Positions 43,601-51,340 of a DNA stretch of 64,000 nucleotides are shown piece after piece. Under the pieces are notes generated by a model. The model searched no databases. It saw nothing but the letters and a program-made list of their open reading frames with translations, and was not told the DNA's origin. Position 1 is the first letter of the stretch. The number at the start of each line of letters is the position of its first letter. The DNA is from Laccaria trichodermophora (Eukaryota > Basidiomycota > Agaricomycetes > Agaricales > Hydnangiaceae), in contig JACTVC010000026.1 in NCBI GenBank assembly GCA_018417955.1, positions 868,001 to 932,000 on the forward strand, written 5' to 3'. The position numbers and the translations under genes were made by a program.

Positions 43601-46600
43601 ATGAGGGCCTCGTTCGAGGTCATGAATTCTGTGTGCTGTTTCGCGCTATCCTTAGGTCTTGCGCGTGCTACAGCCTTCCCATGGATGAAGAACCCCGTCG
43701 TATACACTGCCGAGATTTCAACTGCTAGATTGCAGTGCCGAGCAGAGGCGGCGAATATTACGCGCCCGAATAACTTGCGATGCTCAATGATGAACTTAGT
43801 GACACTTAGTTTGCTGACGGTTTGAAGATCCTCGACAGGTTCCATCGTCTTCGCGGAGGTTCGTCCCAAAGCTCTGGAGACTAGGGATAGTCCTTTGCTC
43901 TTCCTCCTTTCATAACGCCTAATTCTTTGCCAGTCATGGTGAAATGCAAGCACTCGATGATAAGTTGCGACCGGTAACACTTTGGTTTGGTCAAAGACTT
44001 TGTGCATTTTGACGGTGACTCTATCGCGCTTTATAGCAGCGAACGATCCCTCCGGATTATTCTGAGTTGCGCATGTGACCCACATGAACAAGCAACACCC
44101 ATCCCTTTCTTCAATTTTGTCGGGATCTAAATCTTCGAGAACCTTATGAATAACGTCACGTTTCCTGGAAGGAGGACAATTCCAAAGGACTTGTTTGGAG
44201 CGGGCATAGATGCACTCCACACACGGTAGGCTGGAGCGTACATCAGAATTGTCTGGTTCAATGGTTGCTCCTTTCCTTGTTCTGTCATGCAGAAATTCCT
44301 CTCTAGTCACGGTTGTAGGCCCCCCAGCCCAGAATAATTGGTCAAAGGGTTTAGCTTCTGTGTTACTAGCGAGGTTCATGTATCTCTCTTTGTCTGCTTC
44401 CCTACTACGGGTGTAGGATTCTCTTTCGTCTTTCGAACTGTTAATTTCTGCATTCATTGCATACGTAGCATGCGAATGATTACTACCGTAGCATAGCGTA
44501 GGTCTTTTGTGGTATTCGACCCGCAGCCAGGGAGCTGACAACTCCTTGTGGATTCGGTTGACTGCTAATCGTATGTCCAATACGGTAAAACCGAAAGCTC
44601 CCTTATTGAAGCTGTAAGTTTGGCCTTGAGCACGTTCTCCACTTATGAAATGGAGTCTAATTCCGGTAATTATAACGTCGCAATGGTAGGTAAGGAAGGC
44701 GTGATTCAGAGTTGGTAACGTTTCCCGCCCACGTTGAGCGTAGGAGGTCCTCAATTTCAGACTTAGTTTGCGCAAATGGGATGCAGCAGGTGCTCTGGGG
44801 CGAATGATGATTCTTGCTGGTTTCGGTGATTGCTGCACAGAACAGCTTTTTGATTCATGAACAGATATAAAATCCGGTACTAGAAGGTCCCCAGTTCTTC
44901 CTATACTCTGTCTCCTATTTGCAGCAGGGTCATGCGCAAAGTTCGGCCTTAAGGTAGGAGCCGGAGGAGACTTCGAGATTATGAACCCTTCCCCTTTCAG
45001 TAGACGATGGGACGCCAAAGATTGACACTGCCAGATTCCGAAGGCAGTCGACTCAGTTTGAAGAGTTGTCCGGTTGGGCTCGATAAGAGTTTCGAAGTCG
45101 ATTCGGGAGTTGATAAGGAGATGGGAGTGTCGCTTCCTTTGAGCTTGTTCTCGAGTGTGTCTTCGTTTCTGGATCCTTCCATTAATTCTTTGAAGTTCTG
45201 CCCAACATGATACTTGCAGACACTGAATAGAGAACCTAGTAAGGACCCAATAGTCCTTAATGACTTGACTGCGTAAATAGGCAACAATCCCTATGAAACC
45301 TCTGGGGATTGAGCTATAACACTCCTTTCTGGTCAGTAAATTCCTTATGAAACATTTCAAAAGTACTGTCGGATAATGTCGTGGCTTGTGGTAGGTAGGT
45401 GATAGCTCCGTTTGATCTAAATGAGGGGCCCGTAATTGTCGACTCAGAGGGGGACGGTCATAATTCGATAAGAAGCGATCCCGTTTTTGTTTGGGAATGT
45501 AGTTTGCTAATACTTGTAAGATTCGTTCTATGAATGGGTTTGCCCACACGGCTTTGGGCAATCTATTGCGTTCAGTTCCATTGGAGGTTTCGAGTTTGGT
45601 AGAAGAGGTAAGAGTTTCCTCGACTAGGCCTACTGGTCGAGGATGGGCCTCGCTTTGATCCTCGCTTTTGATCTCTACCTCCCACGGACTGTTTGATTTA
45701 CTACGTGTAAACTGCGTCGTGGCTACAGACAAAGACAGTTCTAACGCGAAGGTTTCTCTGGCAGTTCTGTTAGGTCCAGGGTTATTTGCACTCCTAATAA
45801 CTGTAGGCACTTTGTTCGCGCTTCTGCAAGACGCGTGCATTCCTTTCGCGCCTATTAAGGCAGCGGGGCAGGAAGACAGTCTTATCAGGATGGAGCAGTC
45901 TATTGGGAGCGGACTTGGTAATACTGTACTCGCTAATGGCTCAAGACCATCTTCCTTATGGGGTGGACCCTGAGGGTCTACGCCCTCTTTCTTCATCTTA
46001 GCTAGTTCTAATTCCATCTCGAGTGGTCGTGTGATTTGATTAGAGATCATAGTTGTAAGATGTAGTAGTACGCGGTGAGCCGTATAAGCTTGATCGTAGA
46101 GGGATTTCACCAAGACTTGAAGTGTTTGATTCTTCGTTAAAACCATCTGGGACGCTTCCGAATGCGAGTTTCGTACGACCACGCAAAGGTCATCGGGACT
46201 GGAGCATCCTACTAGGTGCTCACTTCGACAGTTTTTTGTTCGTTCCAGTAGGGTTAGAATGCCAGGTACTGAAGCATCCTTAGCAGCGGTGAAGATAGGA
46301 AATTCGGAAGCATGATTCAACGGTGTAGTAACTGGTTCCATCCGGGTTGGCGGGTTCTTGATGGACCCAGAGCTCCAGAATTCTTCCTTTCCAACTTGGC
46401 TGCATGAAGACACTTGGGTTTTGTCATTCAGAACCTTGGATTGAGTAGCCGCGCTCGAGGCAGCGAGCCAATTGGTGTCAGTAAAGGAAGCTTCCTGGGT
46501 AATCTTGACGAGGGTCTTTGTATTGAGGTAGTTCCCATGATTCCAAGAGACTGTAAAGCTTGAGAATATTCCCTCTAAGGTCGTAACATCTGAGTAGTGG

Positions 46601-49600
46601 GGACCCCCAAACGCAGGTTCGGATACATTCACAGTATTGCGATTTGTGGGCGAGAGGGCCTTAACGCCCCAAGGGATCATATGAAACAGGGACGAATCCT
46701 TTCGCTCTTCTGCCGTCCTTTCTAGCTCCTTTTCCTTCGCAATTCGACTTATTGGGGAGGCTAAGGCTTCATCACTTTTGATTCTAGCATGGATGACCGC
46801 GCGCAAGGCAGCGAACTGATTCAGGTTGGCCGAGTGGAGTTTCCCAGTAGTTTTGTAGGGGGTCTTTGGCCCGGAATAGTTCGCGCTCTTGTGAGCAGCG
46901 ATGGTCAAGGCAGCGACTTCGAGGGGCGTGGGCATTCGTTTCTCGTTTTGCGAGATCCTAGGATTTGGAAATGTTCGTTCAGGAGCCAAGCTGTCTAAGG
47001 AATGGGGACTCATGAGCGCGGGCCCCAATACAGATATGAGGGTGTAGTAGGTGAGGACAATGTTCCCTATATCCCAGAGGTCCACATGGGGCTCGGTTGA
47101 GTCTTCACGCTCTACTGTCACTGTTCCTGGATCACTCTCTCCCCTAATTCGACTTGACGAGGATGCTTGCTTCTCATCATTCCGGAACTTTCCTTGAGTA
47201 GCTGCGACTACAGTAACAAGCTGTTCCGCGCTGACGGAGGAAGGTCCCCAGGTCTTATTGTCGGAAATAGTTGCTTCTGGGAGGTTCGCGCTCTTGAGAG
47301 CTGCGGTCATTATAGAGTCGTTCGCGCTCTCCGGGGCAGTGAGAATCTTAGTCACATTTTTACCAGGTACGGCCGTTTGATTCACGCGTTGGAAGGCTGC
47401 AGAATTCGAGGATGGATCTGCCCACCTGAACTTGGACAGCAAGTGCATTTCCGGGAGTGTGTGGTCGGATAGGGGCGAAGGAATGTTGCCCCGGGGGAGG
47501 GCGACTTCAAGGGCATGTTCCTCTTCCTCTGCTACTCCTTTTCCCTTTTCTCTTCTCGGCATTGACAGCGTTACAAGATCATGATTAGAGTAGCAGGAGT
47601 CACTGACATTGTTTCTCAGGTTATTCGTGCTCTTACAAGTGATGAGCACTTCATTCGCACCCTTCTCTATGGGCACGGGTATTGAGTTTGCCTTTTTAGA
47701 GGCAGCCCAGTTCAAGAGGGTAGTCGCTCTTGTCCGGTAAGACAAAGGAGTGGTTTGTTGGTGGCCGCCAGGTCTAATCAGTGGTGGTCGAGGGTGATTA
47801 GGGCATTGACGAGGAGGGGAATTCTCATGGACTATAATCGTTTGAGTTGTTGGGGTCCGGAATTTGTCAATTGGGAGAGATGACAGTGGACTGGTCGTTA
47901 GTGAGGAGTGGACGTTCAGCCGAGTAGCGTCGTCACCCTCGAAAGCAGCGAGATTTCGCGCTAACGAGATTGCTGGGGTGGTGGCAGATTGACTGACTGG
48001 GTCGACAGTCAATTCACCTTTACACAATTGAGAGCTTGTATAGATGATAGGACATTGATGAAATGGGAATTTCTCTGAGAATGCGGCCGCTTGGCTCGTC
48101 CACAAGAGGAGATTCCGGCTTCCAAGGGCTTGCCGCTGGCAATTCCTCGTGTAACTACTGCGGGCATAGCTTGTGTTGGAGGGGAGAGTCCGTTCCTTTG
48201 GCGTTGTTAGGGTTTTTGGAGGCTGCGAGCCGTTGTCTGCCGTAATCGGGTCATGCTCCTCGAAAGTGGCAGATAATCGCGTTATCATGAATATCGGAGG
48301 CACGATATGGTCATCCGTTGAATTTGGGTGGACACCCTCGAAATCGTCAAGCTTGTGTGCTAACGTGGGTCTAGGAACGACATGGTTGGCCTGATAGCCA
48401 GCGGTCTTGTCTTCACACAGAGTAGTTGAGGGTGACCAGTCGTCATCTGTCGTAGCCGAGTTGCTACCTTCGAGAGCAGAGGGTAGTCGCGATGACGAGG
48501 GTATGGAAGAAGTAGAGTCGACGCCCGTTGCGGCTAAGTCGTTATCCTCAGAAGCAGCGGGTAAACGCGCTAACAAGGATAGGGAGGGTGTAGAGTCGTC
48601 ATCCATCGTAGCTGAGTCATTACCCTCAGAAGCAGCAACTATTCGCGCTATCGAGGGCATGGGTGAGACTTGGGAGGTTTGATGGATCGTGTTCTCATCT
48701 TCATGCGGCGTATTCGAGGACGAGGGGCTGTTGATCAGCCGAGGGGCGCTGTCACCCTCGAAAGTTGAGAGATTACGTGCTAACGGAGATTCCGGGTTGG
48801 ATTGACTGAATGGGTCGTCGATTGGTTCAACTTCGCACCATTGAGGGCTCGTTAGCGTGGGGGACTTCCGGCCTTCAAGATCCTCAAAAGCAGCGGGTAT
48901 CAGCACTAGCATAGGTTTGGGAGACGTGGAGTTGTCGTCCGTCATTTCCGAGCTGTTGCCCTCGAAAGCGGCGGGTATTCGCGCTATCGAGGGTACAGGG
49001 CTACCATGAGTGGGGAAATCAGGTTCAGTGTCAGGTTTTTCCGTCATCGGCACCCCCCTCTCCTTTTCCCTAGTCCTTATCAGCGCTACGATTTCGTGAC
49101 TGGAAGAGTGATTGGAGTTGCAGAATTCGATTCTATGGCGGTCGTCATTGAAAGGGTAGGTTGTCCATTTTGTCGAGTAGAGTAACAAGGTGGTCCGCCC
49201 ACAGATGCCTGGTTTAAACGGCGGCGGTTGGTGATTAGGGCGATGACGGGATGGGGATTCTTCAGGGGATATCACCATTGAGCTTGTCTGCGAGGGGAAA
49301 TCCCAGCTTTCAAAGTCCTGATAACGGCAGTTTTTCACGCAACTGCGATGGGCATAGCTTGTGTTGGTTGGGAGAGATTGAGTCTTTGACGATGTTGGGG
49401 TTATTGAAAGCCTAGAACCGTTGTTCGTCGTAGCCGAGTTGTTACCATCGAAAGCAGCGGGTATTCGCGCTAACGTGGGCAAAGGCGATACAGAGCCGTT
49501 GCCCTCGAAAGCGGCGGGTATTCGCGCTAACGAGGGTGTGGGAGCCTCGAGCGAGACGTGGTCAACGGTTTTCTCACCAGTGTTAGGTTTTAGGTTTACT

Positions 49601-50043
49601 TGGGAGTTGGAAGGTCTGGAAACTGTCGTGAGTTGACAGGAACTGTCAATCAGACTTGCCTTATCTAGTTTCTCTGAGCTTCTGCGCTCACGGACTTCAT
49701 CTTGGTGAAGTCCGCGGTGCCCCCACCATTGTGAAACCGTAGGGCGATTCGGGACTTCTTGACGAAGGCGTGAGTGCGAGATGGCGGCGGAGAATATCTG
49801 GGGTACGCGGGAGAGAGATAGTAAAGTGGTGCCGCGAGGCGACACCACGTGAAGGATATCCTGTGACCCAGGAACTGGGGCGCGGTCACCCGGCGCAGGA
49901 CTCTTGTATCCCGGAGGGGAGGCATAAGGCTGCCTAGCCGTATAGAAATGGGGTGACTCCGTCCACATGTAATGTATAATGTGGTTGCAAAGTGAGTATC
50001 TTTGTTGTGAATGCAACGCTATACAGAGTAGGGATAAATACAA
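40609..50043 (-). CDS. 3,144-residue protein of unknown function carried by an LTR element
   Basis: Uninterrupted for 9.4 kb; the antisense and other frames break into pieces of at most about 145 codons, so chance is not a sensible explanation. The chosen ATG lies in the 5' LTR and the frame runs through the PBS (residues PTVSQWWGHRGL). The N-terminal third is a decayed repeat of about 33 residues built on LARIPAAFEGN plus an acidic TDD(D/N) tail, at least twelve times. Later come KSANL(P)-type repeats, a Cys/His stretch (RSSLPCVECIYARSKQVL, about residue 1945), a PRD(K/E)-type repeat (about 2195-2240) and CEVCNAYHSSELLCS (about 2860). Nothing resembles gag, protease, RT, RNase H or integrase. 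It could be a giant gag-like or captured host protein; I cannot tell. Confidence 0.75.
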   Translation of the reverse strand: MYLSLLCIALHSQQRYSLCNHIIHYMWTESPHFYTARQPYASPPGYKSPAPGDRAPVPGSQDILHVVSPRGTTLLSLSRVPQIFSAAISHSRLRQEVPNRPTVSQWWGHRGLHQDEVRERRSSEKLDKASLIDSSCQLTTVSRPSNSQVNLKPNTGEKTVDHVSLEAPTPSLARIPAAFEGNGSVSPLPTLARIPAAFDGNNSATTNNGSRLSITPTSSKTQSLPTNTSYAHRSCVKNCRYQDFESWDFPSQTSSMVISPEESPSRHRPNHQPPPFKPGICGRTTLLLYSTKWTTYPFNDDRHRIEFCNSNHSSSHEIVALIRTREKERGVPMTEKPDTEPDFPTHGSPVPSIARIPAAFEGNSSEMTDDNSTSPKPMLVLIPAAFEDLEGRKSPTLTSPQWCEVEPIDDPFSQSNPESPLARNLSTFEGDSAPRLINSPSSSNTPHEDENTIHQTSQVSPMPSIARIVAASEGNDSATMDDDSTPSLSLLARLPAASEDNDLAATGVDSTSSIPSSSRLPSALEGSNSATTDDDWSPSTTLCEDKTAGYQANHVVPRPTLAHKLDDFEGVHPNSTDDHIVPPIFMITRLSATFEEHDPITADNGSQPPKTLTTPKERTLPSNTSYARSSYTRNCQRQALGSRNLLLWTSQAAAFSEKFPFHQCPIIYTSSQLCKGELTVDPVSQSATTPAISLARNLAAFEGDDATRLNVHSSLTTSPLSSLPIDKFRTPTTQTIIVHENSPPRQCPNHPRPPLIRPGGHQQTTPLSYRTRATTLLNWAASKKANSIPVPIEKGANEVLITCKSTNNLRNNVSDSCYSNHDLVTLSMPRREKGKGVAEEEEHALEVALPRGNIPSPLSDHTLPEMHLLSKFRWADPSSNSAAFQRVNQTAVPGKNVTKILTAPESANDSIMTAALKSANLPEATISDNKTWGPSSVSAEQLVTVVAATQGKFRNDEKQASSSSRIRGESDPGTVTVEREDSTEPHVDLWDIGNIVLTYYTLISVLGPALMSPHSLDSLAPERTFPNPRISQNEKRMPTPLEVAALTIAAHKSANYSGPKTPYKTTGKLHSANLNQFAALRAVIHARIKSDEALASPISRIAKEKELERTAEERKDSSLFHMIPWGVKALSPTNRNTVNVSEPAFGGPHYSDVTTLEGIFSSFTVSWNHGNYLNTKTLVKITQEASFTDTNWLAASSAATQSKVLNDKTQVSSCSQVGKEEFWSSGSIKNPPTRMEPVTTPLNHASEFPIFTAAKDASVPGILTLLERTKNCRSEHLVGCSSPDDLCVVVRNSHSEASQMVLTKNQTLQVLVKSLYDQAYTAHRVLLHLTTMISNQITRPLEMELELAKMKKEGVDPQGPPHKEDGLEPLASTVLPSPLPIDCSILIRLSSCPAALIGAKGMHASCRSANKVPTVIRSANNPGPNRTARETFALELSLSVATTQFTRSKSNSPWEVEIKSEDQSEAHPRPVGLVEETLTSSTKLETSNGTERNRLPKAVWANPFIERILQVLANYIPKQKRDRFLSNYDRPPLSRQLRAPHLDQTELSPTYHKPRHYPTVLLKCFIRNLLTRKECYSSIPRGFIGIVAYLRSQVIKDYWVLTRFSIQCLQVSCWAELQRINGRIQKRRHTREQAQRKRHSHLLINSRIDFETLIEPNRTTLQTESTAFGIWQCQSLASHRLLKGEGFIISKSPPAPTLRPNFAHDPAANRRQSIGRTGDLLVPDFISVHESKSCSVQQSPKPARIIIRPRAPAASHLRKLSLKLRTSYAQRGRETLPTLNHAFLTYHCDVIITGIRLHFISGERAQGQTYSFNKGAFGFTVLDIRLAVNRIHKELSAPWLRVEYHKRPTLCYGSNHSHATYAMNAEINSSKDERESYTRSREADKERYMNLASNTEAKPFDQLFWAGGPTTVTREEFLHDRTRKGATIEPDNSDVRSSLPCVECIYARSKQVLWNCPPSRKRDVIHKVLEDLDPDKIEERDGCCLFMWVTCATQNNPEGSFAAIKRDRVTVKMHKVFDQTKVLPVATYHRVLAFHHDWQRIRRYERRKSKGLSLVSRALGRTSAKTMEPVEDLQTVSKLSVTKFIIEHRKLFGRVIFAASARHCNLAVEISAVYTTGFFIHGKAVARARPKDSAKQHTEFMTSNEALIRPSTVTLGTEGQDIMIASSLTIIVASLLPWHVLGGEAVGYPHDPGVTMNKPRDEGCLHDLDVVIDRPRDKKPEVVGYLPDPEVTTDKPRDKGHLHDMDVETDRPQEGELLSKTTDSAEAMKTNVPRTLEIMGYLIAAAPEHDGRIEGCLPWELEITAFSKNPLERNRDEPLDLNPETFPEFREGSSRVWPRNVAAYEMNDRLKHVKARIQTPPLPNIQSTSEPTNEAQPAKLKATGRLLLKGPQASSLDILTGSIRLETAEVSEVKTVFRCRLRPWWIEGMLLNLISLQSPVFDFTIYSKDGKGHSICPDKLLGAAAVSGLFLVSSPIKDYRSHTIVLLLGQKLLQLEWLALKEEVQATSTLAHPMSSNQRPISFETAIHFLNHASPYSMITTPLLDLLSGVVERQQSADSIIILEQTKDARANNLEPEHPIANKSYRLYTSTLNLTPRIRLRQGQPTLVRDLEVTFSHNRSKGVWEVVNKMPQLVDKLPKERCEIHLTNGWGAMPDVTNERIGQVIASGKWTFKSAGIYYEREGDTFIINHAALEWARVLKRVNQQLVAWGAVATVHRSPRHETNSPLDNNSVPIRATAVPNQAAYPTRRWEDAIDSQILEVYTRPLAAEGKHRSPLDSEKAVKDEFSETRMNHQIEMNSLPLNWTDPGEQCHETIPVYLSRFIRFTNIHAPSGTHDAGCSYDSCADGPLRIKQITDNGTNRPCEVCNAYHSSELLCSTSWRKRISLSVPASEGKDSLLCCERSLLNVSWAMKVQKGLRRRQGCVEVEEIDNCHLDTWPNGMEEHQKRRYLKESISCFDKYKGYPLKRDLHAALVTPIDRATETVSGCMELHPVSNNPNVAMNEASPSREVPYNESMNDFDRTNSLEPFPLNLMLHKTPVSREFAPVQAAVVAEANGLQLIPRQMFRENDELGRSFWFRKELTKQARRTRLHAPGCRKENERLTCPRLSPFNTAQIQKDVTSAPKALMVRSPSTHKSIHQGLRQP
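49691..49728 (-). promoter_or_regulatory. PBS and post-PBS hairpin of the giant-ORF element
   Basis: Minus strand: one base after the LTR, TGGTGGGGGCACCGC, then a stem CGGACTTCA (49714-49706) with TGAAGTCCG (49699-49691) and a 6-nt loop. Compared with the copy at 13056-13100, one stem pair changes from A-T to G-C on both sides at once. Confidence 0.75.
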
Positions 50044-50097
50044 GTAAATACGATGATTCTAAGTCACGCATGGAGTATGTACTACCACACCGTTACA
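49730..50097 (-). repeat. 5' LTR of the giant-ORF element
   Basis: 368 bp. It contains the start codon of the giant ORF (50043), so the same coding segment is also present in the 3' LTR, where it ends without the downstream protein. Confidence 0.95.
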
Positions 50098-50389
50098 CTG
50101 CTTTTGAAGTTTTAAACTACTGATCTAACCCTCTTTTCAAGCTCTCAAAGTACTGACACAACCCTGCTTTTGAAGTTTTAAACTACTGATCCAACCCTCT
50201 TTTCAAGCTCTCTAAGTACTGACACAACCCTGCTTTTGAAGTTTTAAACTACTTATCCAACCCCTCTTTACAAGCTCTTAAACTACTGATGTAGCCCAGT
50301 TGAATCAGCACTTTGATACTTCAAAACCCAGGTTGAATCAGTACTTTGATACACCAAAATCCAGGTTGGATCAGTACTTTAATACATCA

Positions 50390-51340
50390 GGGGCATGGTG
50401 GCTCAGGTGGCACCATCGTTTGTCTGGCTTGGGTCCGCAAGGTCTCAAGTTCAATCCCCTGCATGTGGAAAACAACTTAGACACCATGTGCATTCAATGC
50501 CCCCAGGAGACGCCGAGACGGGTCAGGTGTATGGGAAGGCAATGTGGTCTGTTGTATAGACCCTGATGCCGAATATGATGTACCCACACCCCCCAATCAC
50601 AATGATATCATGGCCACATTAACTCCTCTTATCTTGGAAAAAGAAGATATGCCGAAGAAGCAGACTGGAAGGTGTGGGACTGTAAGCAGTCCCTGGGATG
50701 CACAAAGGACCACCTAAGCCAAAAGGCAGAATAACTGAGAAGTTATATTCTCAGCCAGTGCATCCTATATATGATACAGTATGGGAACTGTAGTAATCAT
50801 GCCATGATTACAGGGATGGGCCCTAGTGGCTGACAAATGATGTGCAAAAATCATGGAGTCGAGGCTGGTAAACCAGTCCCCTTGCCAATCAACAAACACC
50901 AATATGCCAAAGGGTTGGGTTATTCCACACATCTACCAATTAGGCTTGAACGAAAATCTTAGGGGGCATGAGGCCTCTGCTTGAGGAAAGAACTAAGGTC
51001 AAATGGGGTTAGTCTTACAGGGTTAGGGGGTTTCCCCACAAGAATGCCCACCAGTGATAGCCACATGATGGTGTGCCGTGAGATCTAGGTGCAGTGGTAA
51101 GGTAGCTCAGGGAGTAAAAGAAGCGATAGAGTTCCTACACTTGTAAGTGTTAAGCCATGGGCCTCCCTGAAATTCCTAATTAGTGTTACAAACGGAAAGT
51201 CATGAAAGCAGGCATAAATGGCAGGACAGTTACATAGTTTAGGTAGCTCATACCCACAAAAAGTCCCAGTCTACATACTATCATCATGTAATGTGATCAT
51301 TAGATTATCTCCAAATAATCATTGACATACACACACACAC
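50390..51340 (+). mobile_element. tRNA-derived SINE-like insertion, 951 bp, 14-bp TSD
   Basis: ACTTTAATACATCA is duplicated at 50376-50389 and 51341-51354. The 5' end is tRNA-like: GGGGCATGGTGGCTCAGGTG holds an A-box-like TGGCTCAGGTGG, and AAGTTCAATCCCCTGC 50-60 bp later a B-box-like AGTTCAATCC. The 3' end is (AC)n (51327-51340). The length is large for a SINE. A second A-box-like block (GGTAGCTCAGGG near 51110) hints at a composite. No ORF of note. Confidence 0.75.

Larger units (their letters stand above)
39371..50097 (-). mobile_element. Giant-ORF LTR retrotransposon without pol, TSD CTGCT
   Basis: Two 368-bp LTRs (39371-39738 and 49730-50097), with no difference that I can find by eye, are flanked by CTGCT (39366-39370 and 50098-50102). 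On the minus strand: LTR, PBS and hairpin, a 3,144-codon ORF that begins inside the LTR, an approximately 870-bp untranslated part, polypurine tract, LTR. No reverse transcriptase YxDD block, retropepsin motif or integrase zinc domain is recognisable, so mobility must come from elsewhere. Non-coding large LTR derivatives (LARDs) are known; an intact 9.4-kb ORF in one is unusual. Confidence 0.93.

Noticed and set aside
39371..50097. Calling the giant element a Ty3 or Ty1 retrotransposon
   Set aside because: LTRs, PBS and polypurine tract show LTR-type movement, but no pol domain is visible to assign a superfamily.
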